Source of the DNA: Fermentibacter danicus
GTDB taxonomy: Bacteria; Fermentibacterota; Fermentibacteria; Fermentibacterales; Fermentibacteraceae
Reading direction: 5' to 3'
Assembly: GCA_001618615.1 (NCBI GenBank)
Contig: LKHB01000197.1
Coordinates: 1 to 32,172 of the forward strand
DNA length: 32,172 nucleotides
Below the pieces are notes generated by a model. The model saw only the letters and a list, made by a program, of their open reading frames with translations. It was not told where the DNA came from and searched no databases. Numbering within the stretch: the first letter of the stretch is position 1; every line of letters starts with the position of its first letter. The position numbers and the translations under genes are program-made. Positions 8,455 to 17,002 of this stretch are shown here, piece after piece.

Positions 8455-9871
8455 TTCGGTCGTGATAGTCGGGGGCGGCCCTGCGGGGCTGGCCTGCGGG
8501 ATCGAGCTGCTCAGATCGGACGCTGACCGGGAAGTAACGGTACTGGAGAGGGAGCCCTCTCCCGGCGGAATCGCGGGCGGGTTCTCCCGGGGCGGACTCG
8601 ACTACGACTATGGGAGCCACCGGATACACCCCTCCGTCGAGGGCCGGGTGCTTGCTTTCCTTACGGGTCTGCCGGGGCTGGAGCTGCGGAGGAAGCGCCG
8701 GAACGGGCGGATCCTCCTCGGAGGTCGGCTGGTCAGGTTTCCCCCCTCGCCCGTCGATGCCCTAGTGAAACTGCCTCCCGGCCTTTCCATGCGCATACTG
8801 GGAGATCAGATCGGAGGGCTCTTCAGATCCGGAAGTACCTCCGTCGCCCCCGGCTCCTTCTCGGAAGCCGTGGAGTCGGGAACCGGACGGACCATGGCCC
8901 ACGCGTTCTACATTCCCTATACGAAAAAGCTCTGGGGGCTTCCGGCGGACGAGATCTCGAGCTTCCAGGCCGCCAGGAGGGTGTCCTCCGCCCGCCCGGG
9001 CGGCCTGCTGACCAAGGTTCTCGGCGGCCTGCCGCTGGTCTCCAGGTTCGATCCCTCGAGGTTCTTCAGCTATCCGGCGGGAGGGTTCGGCGCTCTCGCG
9101 GAGGCGCTTGCGAGGGAGTTCAGGAGGCTCGGCGGAACCCTCCGCACGGATTCGGAGGTGGTCTCCGTCTCCTACGAGGGCGCATCCATGAAGGCAACCA
9201 CCTCCGACGGCTTCAGCAGGACGGCCGGGCGCCTCGTCTGGTCCGCCCCGCTGGACGCGCTGGCCTCGTCCTTCACGGCTGCGGCGCCTGCGGAAGTGCT
9301 CGCAGCCGCCGGGAGGCTCTCGTACAGGTCGATGGTCCTCCTGTACGTCCAGATCGAGAACGGGCCCTACACCCGGTTCGACGCCCACTACTTCCCGGAT
9401 GGTTCGATCAGGTTCTCGCGGATGTCGGAGCCGCGGAACTATCTGTGCGGTCCTGCAACGGACGCCGGCCGCGGCAGGACGGGGCTCTGCCTCGAACTGC
9501 CGTGCGACATGGGCGGGGACGACTGGAAAGCGGGACCGGAGGTTCTGTACGAGAGGCTTCTGGAGGATCTGCGGGGATCGCCCCTGCCTCCTCCGGAAGC
9601 GGTAGGCGACATCTGGGTGAGGAGGCTCACCCACGCATATCCCGTCTACAGAATGGGTTTCGAGCAGGATCTACGGACGGTCTCGGAATGGTCCCTGTCC
9701 GATCCGCGCCTTGTCCTGACGGGCCGCCAGGGCCTCTTCGCCCACGACAACCTGCATCATGCCATCGAGACCGGTCTCGCGGCCGCAGACTGCCTGGCGG
9801 GCCCCGGCTTCGACACGGATTCCTGGCGAAAGCGTCTCGAGGGCTTCCGGCTGCACCGCGTCAGCGACTGA
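8441..9871 (+). CDS. FAD-dependent oxidoreductase, amine oxidase / UDP-galactopyranose mutase-like
   Basis: A 476-residue flavoprotein with an N-terminal Rossmann ADP-binding motif VVIVGGGPAGLACGIELL, then VTVLEREPSPGGIAGGF (the ERxxxxGG signature), and YDYGSHRIHPS, which resembles the FAD-contacting stretch of UDP-galactopyranose mutase and protoporphyrinogen oxidase-like proteins. YIPYTKKLWGLPADEIS in the middle is typical of the polysaccharide-cluster branch. The C-terminal FAD-binding end contains LTGRQGLFAHDNLHHAIETG. Reaction unknown: it could rearrange or oxidise a sugar nucleotide or a polyprenyl intermediate. ATG 8441 overlaps the asnB copy 2 stop by 14 nt, implying coupled translation. 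It ends 24 nt before the convergent minus-strand operon, with no terminator visible in that gap. Confidence 0.9.
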   Translation: MSGSDSVVIVGGGPAGLACGIELLRSDADREVTVLEREPSPGGIAGGFSRGGLDYDYGSHRIHPSVEGRVLAFLTGLPGLELRRKRRNGRILLGGRLVRFPPSPVDALVKLPPGLSMRILGDQIGGLFRSGSTSVAPGSFSEAVESGTGRTMAHAFYIPYTKKLWGLPADEISSFQAARRVSSARPGGLLTKVLGGLPLVSRFDPSRFFSYPAGGFGALAEALAREFRRLGGTLRTDSEVVSVSYEGASMKATTSDGFSRTAGRLVWSAPLDALASSFTAAAPAEVLAAAGRLSYRSMVLLYVQIENGPYTRFDAHYFPDGSIRFSRMSEPRNYLCGPATDAGRGRTGLCLELPCDMGGDDWKAGPEVLYERLLEDLRGSPLPPPEAVGDIWVRRLTHAYPVYRMGFEQDLRTVSEWSLSDPRLVLTGRQGLFAHDNLHHAIETGLAAADCLAGPGFDTDSWRKRLEGFRLHRVSD

Positions 9872-9895
9872 GCCGCGCCCGGCTCCCCTATGCGC

Positions 9896-11201
9896 TCAAC
9901 GGAACGAGGGCGCAGGCCACACTATCGTCGCAGAAGAATCCTCTAAGCTCACCTGGACCAGGTTCTCTATGTAGACGCGGGTCTTCCCGGCCACCCTCGG
10001 ATCATCTGTTTCGGATGCATACCCGAGAAGCTCCGCGAGATCGGGGCAGTCGCTCACGATGCGCGCGCCGTCGATCACCCGGTCCCCCCTGGCCACAACC
10101 AGGTCGACCGCCTGCCTGTATGTCATCATCCTGCCGCATATCCGGGAGGTTTCCACCGATCCCCAGACCGCGAAAAATGCGACGAGCGCAATTGCGAGCG
10201 CAGTGCGAAGCCCGGCGGGGATGCGGCCTCTCCAGGACAGCAGGCCGGCCAGGATCATCGAGTAGCCGAGGGAGGGCAGCCAGTGGAAGCTGTGCTGTAT
10301 CCAGACGAAGGCGAACGGTGCGATGGTGCACAGGCAGAGGAAGGCGCCGAATCTCACCTCGCGCGGCAGCCTGCGGACCAGCGTCGCCGCGGCGAGAGCG
10401 GCGATGGCGACGGCTCCGGCCGGAACCGTGTCGATGAAGAAGGAGAGCCCGGTCCCCTCCAGCACGAAGCGCCCGAACTGCGCGAGGTAGGCCGTCCCCG
10501 TGTTGAGTGGGCCCACGTCGCCGAGCGGCAGGGACATCATGCTGCGGATTCCGAACCCGATCGTCGGTATGGCGATTGCGGAGATCCAGGCCGTCTTCGT
10601 CCGCCCGAGCACCTCCCTGATGCTCCAGCCGCCCCATATGACGAGCCATGCGAAGGGAAGTGCGAACCCGGTGATCGCGCTCTCCTTGGAGAGGAATCCG
10701 GCCAGGAAATAAAGGGCCATGCGTATCTGCCCGGCCTGTCCCGCCCCGCGGACCAGCCATCTGTCGGCCTCGCGGACGGCCAGCAACAGGAACAGGGCGG
10801 CCAGCCTGTCGTTCCGGCCGGTTAAGGTGAACATGGACCAGCCCTGGGCCGGGAGAAGCATCCAGAAGATCAGAGTCAGCCATGCCGCAGTCCTGCTCCA
10901 GGACCTTAGAAGGAGCGATGCGATCACGGCGAGAGTGGCCCATGAGAGCAGGAAATCAGTCAGGTGATAGAACCTGTAGTCGGTTCCGTACATCAGGAAG
11001 TCCAACAGGAANNGTTGCGTTACCTTTGAAAAGGAACTCCTGGATGAACCTCGTCACCGTTTCCGAGTCGAAGGGGACGAAGAAGACAACCGACCGCGCG
11101 AGCAGGGTCACGACGGGATAGAGGATCAGCGCCACGGACATGCCGCGCCGTCCCGAGAACCATTGTGCAATCGCGCCTTCAGTCTTCGAATCGCGGATCA
11201 A
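9896..11201 (-). CDS. GT-C-like multi-spanning membrane protein, probable glycosyltransferase (interrupted by gap)
   Basis: A hydrophobic protein with roughly nine membrane helices and a soluble C-terminal domain of about 90 residues. The stretch LLDFLMYGTDYRFYHLTDFLL resembles the loop found in many dolichyl-phosphate-mannose:protein mannosyltransferase-like proteins (xxLWGxxPxxYHLxNLLLH), and LTGRNDRLAALFLLLAV follows as in that group. It is assigned by topology and this loop only. The NN at 11012 disrupts the frame near the N terminus; the short piece before it reads through SVALILYPVV. Start candidates are ATG 11219, without a ribosome site, and TTG 11201, which has ggagga 6 nt upstream and is preferred. 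Either way it begins inside the end of the radical SAM gene, so it is the last gene of that operon. Confidence 0.68.
11012..11013. other. Assembly gap inside the last membrane-protein gene
   Basis: Two N bases. On the minus strand the codons before (from 11201) and after (ttc at 11011) require a missing length of 1 modulo 3, so NN is not a literal two-base gap. The loss probably includes the rest of the first periplasmic loop. Confidence 0.85.
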
Positions 11202-12711
11202 GGACGCTCCTCCTTCCATCGATCTCGAGCATGGCGAGATGGGCGGCCCGGAACCATCTCGGCGTCCTCGTAAGGACGGACCGCAGGCCGGGTCGCGACG
11301 CCTTCGCCCCGGCCAGGAATCTCCTCACTTCATGTCTTGGAGATTCGCCGGAGGTCGTGAACGGGAGATATAACCTGATCCTGTCGTCTCCCTGCAGCCT
11401 GCGGACCGGGCGGATGCCGAACTCGCCGGCTCTCTCCGTGAGTTCGCAGTTCACCGGGAGGTTGAAGATCGAGATGTTGGCATAGTCGATATCCGCCGCG
11501 TTCCTCTCGATGAAGTCCATGGTCCCGACCCTGGAGGCCGGCCCCTCCCCGGGCAGGCCGAAGAGGAAGTAGCAGTAGGTTCTGATGCCGAGCCCCGCCG
11601 TCCTCCTGACAACCTCCGACGCCGTATCGGGATCGATCCCCTTGTCGAAGGTTTCGAGCAGCTTCCGGTCGGCCGATTCCACGCCGTACTGGAGCATCGC
11701 GCATCCCGATTCGGCCGCCCTTTCCAGGAGATCGCCCGAAAGGATGTCGCGCGAAGGGCGGGCGAAGCCGTAGAAGGCTGCTCCGGACCGCCGCAGGGAA
11801 GGAAGCGCCTCGTCGAGGTATCCCGGGGCCAGGGCGGAGTCCAGCAGATGGATCACCGGACCTGCGGATACGATCTCCCCGGGAGCGTCCTCCATGAGCG
11901 AGACCAGGGCGTCCGGTCCGATCTTCCGGAAGGGTTGCGTCCTGTCCGGGCAGAAGAGGCACCTGTTCCAGAAGCATCCCGTGCTGATGGCGAAGGGCAC
12001 TACGGGCCGGGGCGAGATGTAGTCCGTCCTGCCGGCCGTGAGCGGCCATCTCAGCCTGTTCAGCATCGCCTCGCCGGGGGCCGTGCCCGCGAGTGAGCCA
12101 CCGTCCCCGTATTCCAGCCGGCCGAGAACCCTGCCCAGTTCTCCGGCTCCCTCTCCCGTCTCCCTGAGGCTGTTGAGCAGAGATCCCCCGGCTCTTGTCG
12201 CAATGCCTCTGCGCGCGATGTGACGGATCGCGTCGATCGCCCCGGCGAGCTGGGAGAGGTAGGAGACTGAAACAAGGATCTCCCGGGGCTTCAGTTCGTC
12301 CAGCACCGGGTCCAGCGCTCTCTCGTACAGGTCCTGGAACGGAGCGGAGCCTTCCTCGCAGATCTGGAGTATCCGGGAGGGGGAGTGGCTGCCGGTGGGA
12401 GGCTCGAGGTCCATCAGCGTGGTCCTCCAGCCGGTCCTGCGCGATTCTTCGACAAGCGAACCGTGCAGGAATCCGCAGGCGGTCCTGTGCGTCTGCGGAG
12501 TGAATCCGCCTCTCCGCCCGCGGAGCAGTTCCAGCGCCTTCGAAACCTGGCCGGCGCCTTCGCGCTCGAATATCCCCATGTAGAACTCGAGGGAAAGGTC
12601 GAGCAGCACCGCGTCGAAGCCCCTGGCCCTCAGGGCGGCCGAGAGCAGGAAGGCGCCAGAGGGCGGTTCCGCCGGGGTGCAAACCGGCGGAGAAACCACG
12701 AGGAAATCCAC
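11179..12711 (-). CDS. Radical SAM protein with N-terminal B12-binding-like domain
   Basis: A protein of about 510 residues. The N-terminal ~150 residues (VDFLVVSPPV, then LLSAALRARGFDAVLLDLSL) look like the cobalamin-binding fold seen ahead of many radical SAM domains. The cluster motif is GCFWNRCLFCPD at about 245-256, with spacing CX4CX2C rather than the classical CX3CX2C. Later come YGVESADRKLLETFDKG and YCYFLFGLPGEG, typical of the radical SAM barrel. The reaction is unknown; possibilities are methylation, dehydrogenation or rearrangement of a glycan or lipid precursor. The start is uncertain: GTG 12711 is the first plausible one after the upstream stop (17 nt away), and starts further upstream would run into the previous gene in another frame. 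Its 3' end carries the ribosome site of the following gene. Confidence 0.87.
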   Translation of the reverse strand: MDFLVVSPPVCTPAEPPSGAFLLSAALRARGFDAVLLDLSLEFYMGIFEREGAGQVSKALELLRGRRGGFTPQTHRTACGFLHGSLVEESRRTGWRTTLMDLEPPTGSHSPSRILQICEEGSAPFQDLYERALDPVLDELKPREILVSVSYLSQLAGAIDAIRHIARRGIATRAGGSLLNSLRETGEGAGELGRVLGRLEYGDGGSLAGTAPGEAMLNRLRWPLTAGRTDYISPRPVVPFAISTGCFWNRCLFCPDRTQPFRKIGPDALVSLMEDAPGEIVSAGPVIHLLDSALAPGYLDEALPSLRRSGAAFYGFARPSRDILSGDLLERAAESGCAMLQYGVESADRKLLETFDKGIDPDTASEVVRRTAGLGIRTYCYFLFGLPGEGPASRVGTMDFIERNAADIDYANISIFNLPVNCELTERAGEFGIRPVRRLQGDDRIRLYLPFTTSGESPRHEVRRFLAGAKASRPGLRSVLTRTPRWFRAAHLAMLEIDGRRSVLDPRFED

Positions 12712-12728
12712 GCTGCTCGACCCGTGGG

Positions 12729-14234
12729 CTATGTTCCGCCCCCAGCCTGTTCCCCGGGAGCCGGGGCTACCAGCACGACCTCCGATGCAGGGCTCACCCA
12801 GCGGTGCATCAGGATCGTCCGTCCGCCGGCGATTTCGAGCGCGGTTCTGCCTCCCCAGAAGTCGCTGATGATCCATACCCGCGGATACAGTACAAGGAGG
12901 CTGTCGAGCATCCCCTCGACATCTATCGAGGGACGCACCGGCTGCACGGCGTAAGGATCGGCCGCACAGGCGGAGGCGTATGGCGCGTCGTTATTCCTGT
13001 AGTACTCGTATGCAAGGCCGCCTGACTGGCCGCCCGCGACGAGGACGGCGTCGCCGTGCCCAAGGCCTTCCTCGACGAATCTCACGGCCGCCCTCCAGTC
13101 GCTCCGGTGGTAGGGGTAGGTATCCGTCTTCATGTACGAAACCAGCGGAACCGCCGATGCCAGGGCGATCAGGGGGCCGGCCGGACTCCAGCGGGAGGCC
13201 AGGGCTCCCAGCGACAGGGCCAGTGGAACCCAGAGGACCGCGAGATGCCGCACCGTGGGCCAGTCGAAGAGGAAGGACCCGAGCGGAAGGACCACGGCGG
13301 CGACCGCCCATGCCCTGTATCTCGGGGCGATCCTCCTGTCGGCGAGGAGAGCGGCCACGCCCGCCAGTTGGAGGAGCAGGAAACCCGCCACGAAGGCGGC
13401 ATTGCGGGGCCTGACCAGGGAGGCTCTGGAGACAGGCGGCGAGAGCCCGTCGGGGATGAGGGATGAGAAGACCTCCAGGCTGCCGACGACAATCCTGCTC
13501 GGGGTTTCCTGGAAAAAGCCGGCGGCTTCCAGCCTCTGCCGCCTCAGAGAGGCCTGTTCCGCCGTCCTGAGAGTCACGGGAAGAGTCAGCAGCACGACCG
13601 CGAACAGTGCGAGGAGAGGCGCCGCAGGCCTCCTGAAGCCCGCTGCTGGCAGCCTGAGAAGCCAGGCAAGGATGACCGATACGGCGAAGAGCGCGTTCGT
13701 GGCCATGCCGGCAGCGGCCGTCAGGACGGCGAACACTAGCGCTCTCCGGTTTCCCCTCCATGCCCTGTCGCAGAGGTCCATGAGCAGGAAGGTCAGGAAG
13801 GCCATCTGGGAGTAGAGCCAGGCCTCCTGCCCCAGCGATACGGCGAACGGGGCCAGCGCCCAGGCCGTGGCGGCCCAGAAGGCTCCCCTGCGTCCCACCC
13901 ATCTGGAGACCAGCGAGAACAACGGCAGTATCGTGAGAACCGAGAAGGCGAGGGGCAGAGCCCGCAGGCCCGCCTCCGTGCCGCCGAACAGCACCGAGGA
14001 GAGCTTGATGAAGAAGAAGGCGAGGGGAGGGTGCGGCGAGCCCGCCAGGGACATCGACACGATTTCACCGAAGGATCTGTCGACGAGCCCCGCCGCGAAG
14101 GCCTCGTCGACCCAGAGGCTCCTCGAGCCGAGGCCCCAAAGCCTGACGGCCGCCGCCGCGACCAGGGGCCCCAGCCATAGAGGCAGACTCCGGAGGAACG
14201 AAAGGAGGCTCCTCGAACGAAGTTCTTCAGGCAT
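12729..14234 (-). CDS. GT-C family membrane glycosyltransferase (ArnT/PMT-like, GT39/GT83)
   Basis: A 501-residue membrane protein that probably transfers a sugar from polyprenyl phosphate to an acceptor on the outer face of the inner membrane. After a first helix it has SLWVDEAFAAGL, whose acidic DE pair matches the catalytic first-loop motif of this superfamily. SPHPPLAFFFIKL follows in the second loop, as in the HPPL motif of PMT/ArnT proteins, then RALPLAFSVLTILPLFSL. About ten further helices and a C-terminal soluble domain complete it. ATG 14234 overlaps the upstream stop by one base (TGATG), a strong sign of coupled translation. It sits after rmlD and before the radical SAM gene in the minus-strand operon. 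The acceptor may be lipid, protein or polysaccharide. Confidence 0.87.
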   Translation of the reverse strand: MPEELRSRSLLSFLRSLPLWLGPLVAAAAVRLWGLGSRSLWVDEAFAAGLVDRSFGEIVSMSLAGSPHPPLAFFFIKLSSVLFGGTEAGLRALPLAFSVLTILPLFSLVSRWVGRRGAFWAATAWALAPFAVSLGQEAWLYSQMAFLTFLLMDLCDRAWRGNRRALVFAVLTAAAGMATNALFAVSVILAWLLRLPAAGFRRPAAPLLALFAVVLLTLPVTLRTAEQASLRRQRLEAAGFFQETPSRIVVGSLEVFSSLIPDGLSPPVSRASLVRPRNAAFVAGFLLLQLAGVAALLADRRIAPRYRAWAVAAVVLPLGSFLFDWPTVRHLAVLWVPLALSLGALASRWSPAGPLIALASAVPLVSYMKTDTYPYHRSDWRAAVRFVEEGLGHGDAVLVAGGQSGGLAYEYYRNNDAPYASACAADPYAVQPVRPSIDVEGMLDSLLVLYPRVWIISDFWGGRTALEIAGGRTILMHRWVSPASEVVLVAPAPGEQAGGGT

Positions 14235-15103
14235 CAGCGAAGGAGCGAATGCAGGCAGGTCCGCACATAGGACTTGAGGCTGTCCCTCCAGAGCGGCATT
14301 CCGAGATCGACGTCGAGCAGCCTGAGCGCCAGCGACTCGGCCGCCTCCATCCGGGGCCGGGGCGCCGGAAGGGGGTACTCGGACGACTGACAGGGAACGG
14401 CATCCTCCGGATCGTAGCCCGCGGCTTCGAGAACCTCCCTCGCCAGCTCGAACCTGCTGGCGGCGGGGCCTCCTCCGACGACGTGGTACAGACCGAAAGG
14501 GCTGGTGTCGACGAGCTTCAGGACCGCTGCGGCCAGATCCCGGGTGTAGGTCGGGGATCCCACGCAGTCCCTCACCACGCGGATCACGCCTCCCTCACGG
14601 GCCTTCCGCAGGAGGCTCGGAACGAACTTGCTGTCCTTCTCGCCGCCGCCGAAGAGCCAGCCGGTCCTCACGATCCAGTGGTCGGGCGAGAACGACCTGA
14701 CGGCGTTTTCCCCCTGAAGTTTCGACCTCCCGTAGACGCTGCGCGGGGAAGGGTCGTCGAACTCGGTGTACGGTGAGGTCTTGTCCCCGTCGAACACCGC
14801 TATCGTCGAGACGAAGAGGACCGGGACACCCAGCGAACGGCTGACCTGGGAGACCACGCTGGGGCCAAGCGAGTTGGCCCTGAATGCGTAGAGGGGGTCG
14901 GTCTCGCACCTGTCGACGTTGGTAGCTCCTGCGAGCAGCACTGCGATGTCGGGCTTCTCCGAGCCAAGAACCTCTCTGACCCTTGTTCTATCGCACACGT
15001 CGCACTGCCCGTGGTCGAGGGGGATCAGGCCGACCCTGCCCTCCCACTCGTCGCACAGGCCCGCACCCAGCATTCCGCCGGCGCCGAAGACAACGGCCTT
15101 CAC
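14234..15103 (-). CDS. rmlD: dTDP-4-dehydrorhamnose reductase-like SDR
   Basis: A 289-residue short-chain dehydrogenase/reductase of the RmlD family, which reduces dTDP-4-keto-L-rhamnose with NAD(P)H to give dTDP-L-rhamnose for surface glycans. The dinucleotide motif GAGGMLG is at residues 7-13. VLLAGATNVDRCE matches the family's NAAAYTxVDxAE stretch, VSTIAVFDGDK replaces the usual STDYVFDG, and the catalytic YGRSK has Tyr and Lys. RTGWLFG and VRDCVGSPTYTRDLA are classical RmlD markers. No rmlA, rmlB or rmlC lies in the window, so the donor must be made elsewhere or the substrate differs. The ATG overlaps the upstream GT2 stop by 4 nt (ATGA). Confidence 0.88.
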   Translation of the reverse strand: MKAVVFGAGGMLGAGLCDEWEGRVGLIPLDHGQCDVCDRTRVREVLGSEKPDIAVLLAGATNVDRCETDPLYAFRANSLGPSVVSQVSRSLGVPVLFVSTIAVFDGDKTSPYTEFDDPSPRSVYGRSKLQGENAVRSFSPDHWIVRTGWLFGGGEKDSKFVPSLLRKAREGGVIRVVRDCVGSPTYTRDLAAAVLKLVDTSPFGLYHVVGGGPAASRFELAREVLEAAGYDPEDAVPCQSSEYPLPAPRPRMEAAESLALRLLDVDLGMPLWRDSLKSYVRTCLHSLLR

Positions 15104-15813
15104 CGCCGGCTCTCCGATCGCAGAGTCCTCTTCATCCTCATCATGTCTGAGATCGTCGCTCTCACAACCTGCCAGCGGGCGCCTGACGCCTTGCCGGTGA
15201 GCCTCGGGTAGTGATGGACGCCGACCTGGTCGATCCTCACCCCGAGTCTGGAGAGCTTGATGAGGATCTCCGCATCGATGAAAGCACTGTCCGACTCGAT
15301 GGATATCCTGTCCAGCGCTGCACGGGGATAGAGCTTCATGCTGCAGTTGACGTCCCTCACCGACAAACCGAACAGCATCTTCAGGATGGTTCCGTAGACC
15401 ATCGTCTGAATCCTGCGGGTGACGCTGTCGGCCCTGTTCAGCCTGTACCCCGCGACCACGTTGGTTCCGTCCGCCGCCTTCAGAAGTTCCTCGAGCTCCC
15501 CGAAATCGTACTGGCCGTCGCCGTCGGTATAGGCCACCAGGTCGAAGGCGCGCGCCTCCCCGAACCCGGTTCTGAGTGCACCGCCGTATCCGCGGTTCCT
15601 CTCGTGGTGTATGACTTTTATCCTCGGATCTCCGGCGGCCAGCTCGTCGGCCACCTCCGCGGTCCGGTCGGGCGATCCGTCCTCCACGATCGTTACGTCG
15701 AAGCCCGAGGTCAGCCTCTCCAGGGCTGCGACAGCGTTGGAGACGGTTTTGGCGATGTTGCCCTCGTCGTTGTACGCCGGGCAGAAGAAGGAGATGCGGG
15801 GTTTCTCGAGCAT
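15100..15813 (-). CDS. GT2 glycosyltransferase, short cytosolic form
   Basis: A 237-residue GT-A glycosyltransferase, first gene of the minus-strand glycan operon. It has ISFFCPAYNDEGNIAKTV, the donor-binding VTIVEDGSPDRTAEV, RNRGYGGALRTGF and the metal-binding YTDGDGQYD, then RDVNCSMKLYPR. No C-terminal membrane helices follow, unlike the GT2 at 5604, so it probably associates with the membrane peripherally. DPM1-like polyprenyl-phosphate glycosyltransferase is the most likely role, supplying the GT-C enzymes downstream; donor sugar unknown. ATG 15813 is the first start in frame. Its leader contains a TATAGT element. It is divergent from the alpha/beta hydrolase. Confidence 0.88.
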   Translation of the reverse strand: MLEKPRISFFCPAYNDEGNIAKTVSNAVAALERLTSGFDVTIVEDGSPDRTAEVADELAAGDPRIKVIHHERNRGYGGALRTGFGEARAFDLVAYTDGDGQYDFGELEELLKAADGTNVVAGYRLNRADSVTRRIQTMVYGTILKMLFGLSVRDVNCSMKLYPRAALDRISIESDSAFIDAEILIKLSRLGVRIDQVGVHHYPRLTGKASGARWQVVRATISDMMRMKRTLRSESRR

Positions 15814-16054
15814 GAGGTCGGATCCTAACTGAAAGAGGGCCTGATCGAGTGAACGGGGCGACTATATCTTCCTTCGGGGAATGGCGCCAGATTCGGATAC
15901 GCTTGCAAAACGCCGGCGAGTGGCGGATTCGGCGTCCTCACTATTTGGAGAACCTCCGCCTGCACGGGCGCTTCGACGACGCGGGCTCCCCGCCCGCCGG
16001 GATAACGGTCATAATCTGGAAGAATCCCGCAGGGCGGAAGAGGAAGGACGGGAC
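15814..16054. other. Divergent intergenic region with a weak small ORF
   Basis: Lies between the minus-strand GT2 start and the preferred start of the hydrolase. A 73-codon ORF on the plus strand (GTG 15849 to TGA 16070) reads as plausible protein but has no good ribosome site and no recognised family. I do not call it a gene. The hydrolase frame is also open from 15881, but that stretch encodes an arginine- and glutamate-rich extension without domain features. Confidence 0.4.
15861..15866 (-). promoter_or_regulatory. Candidate -10 box of the minus-strand glycan operon
   Basis: On the minus strand this reads TATAGT (5 of 6 to consensus), about 48 nt before the GT2 start. The -35 position (tggcgc) is poor, so this is only a candidate. 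Confidence 0.35.
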
Positions 16055-17002
16055 GTGTTCGATCCGGTGACCGCATGGGAGGATTTCCGCAGGAACTACT
16101 CGGTGTCGGGGCTGCCGGCCTATACCTCGCGCTTCAGGAAGAGGCCCGCCCGCACCTGTTCCGATCCGGGCGCACCATGGGAGAATCTCCGGTGCAGAAC
16201 GATCGACGGATGGAGCTTTTCCGCGCCCCATCTCCGGAGGGGCGGAAGGGTAGTCGTTCTGGTTCACGGGCTGCACGGAGACCTGGCCCGGATGGAAGCG
16301 CTGGCCGGGCTCTTCGGCAGCAGGGGTTTCTCGGCGATCCTCGTTCCGGTCCGGGGGCACGACGATCACCCCTGCCGGCGCACCACCGGGGGGCCGGGAG
16401 AGGCGCTGGACGTTTCGGCTGCGGTCTGCGCCGCGGAGGAATACGGCTACTCCCCGGGCGACATACTCCTGTACGGATCGTCGATGGGGGCCGCCGTCGC
16501 TCTCAAGGCCGCCTGCATCCACTCTCCGTCCCCGCTGGGCGGCGTGCTGGCCCACGCCTGCTATACGGATTTCTTCGCCGCGGCGAAGCAGAAGCTGGGC
16601 CCTTTCAGGACCGGGGTGCTGAAGGCCCTTCTCCCGGGAGAGGCCAGGAGGGGGCTGGAGGACTTCAGGCCGGCGGACTACGCGAGAGCGACGACCCGGC
16701 TCACGCCGCTGGTCTTCATCAGCGGCACCAGGGATTCCGTATGCCCTCCGGAGATGGGCTCGGCTCTCGCCGACTCGTCCGCCAGGGGGCTCTTCATGGC
16801 TCTGTCCGGAGCGGGGCATCCCCACTGGGAGAAACCCGAACTCCAGAACTCATGGCAGATGGAGAAGGCGGTGAACCTTGCCCTGGACTGGATTGCAGGT
16901 GATCTGACCGTGGAGGGGACCCTGTTCGTTGACGAGGAATGCAATTACCGCAATGTTCCCCGATTCAGGAAAAACAACTCCAGGAGCGGCGGTTCGAAAT
17001 GA
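16055..17002 (+). CDS. Alpha/beta hydrolase
   Basis: A protein of about 315 residues with the alpha/beta hydrolase fold. VVVLVHGLHGD gives the oxyanion-hole HG motif, LLYGSSMGAAVAL the nucleophile elbow (GXSXG, Ser about 143), ISGTRDSVCP the acid (Asp) and GAGHPHWEKPE the catalytic His. It resembles lysophospholipase/BD-FAE-type esterases; substrate unknown. Start choice is uncertain: ATG 15881 is in frame, but the extra 58 residues are low-complexity and charged. GTG 16055 has aggaagga 6 nt upstream and begins just before the first structured segment. The stop overlaps the start of the next small gene (ATGA), so they are coupled. There is no signal peptide with either start, so it is probably cytosolic. 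It may turn over lipids near the glycan locus, but this is not shown. Confidence 0.85.
   Translation: MFDPVTAWEDFRRNYSVSGLPAYTSRFRKRPARTCSDPGAPWENLRCRTIDGWSFSAPHLRRGGRVVVLVHGLHGDLARMEALAGLFGSRGFSAILVPVRGHDDHPCRRTTGGPGEALDVSAAVCAAEEYGYSPGDILLYGSSMGAAVALKAACIHSPSPLGGVLAHACYTDFFAAAKQKLGPFRTGVLKALLPGEARRGLEDFRPADYARATTRLTPLVFISGTRDSVCPPEMGSALADSSARGLFMALSGAGHPHWEKPELQNSWQMEKAVNLALDWIAGDLTVEGTLFVDEECNYRNVPRFRKNNSRSGGSK

Noticed and set aside
3683..11013. Frameshifted pseudogenes at the three NN sites
   Set aside because: The breaks coincide exactly with N runs, and both sides retain conserved motifs, so they are assembly gaps rather than mutations.
11202..11219. ATG 11219 as the start of the last GT-C-like gene
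   Set aside because: No ribosome site precedes it, whereas TTG 11201 has ggagga at ideal spacing. Kept as an alternative.
12712..12876. N-terminal extension of the radical SAM gene to 12876
   Set aside because: It lies inside the well-supported GT-C gene in another frame and is Arg/Gly-rich without domain features.
15881..16054. N-terminal extension of the alpha/beta hydrolase from ATG 15881
   Set aside because: 58 residues of Arg/Glu-rich low-complexity sequence with no family match; GTG 16055 has a much better ribosome site.
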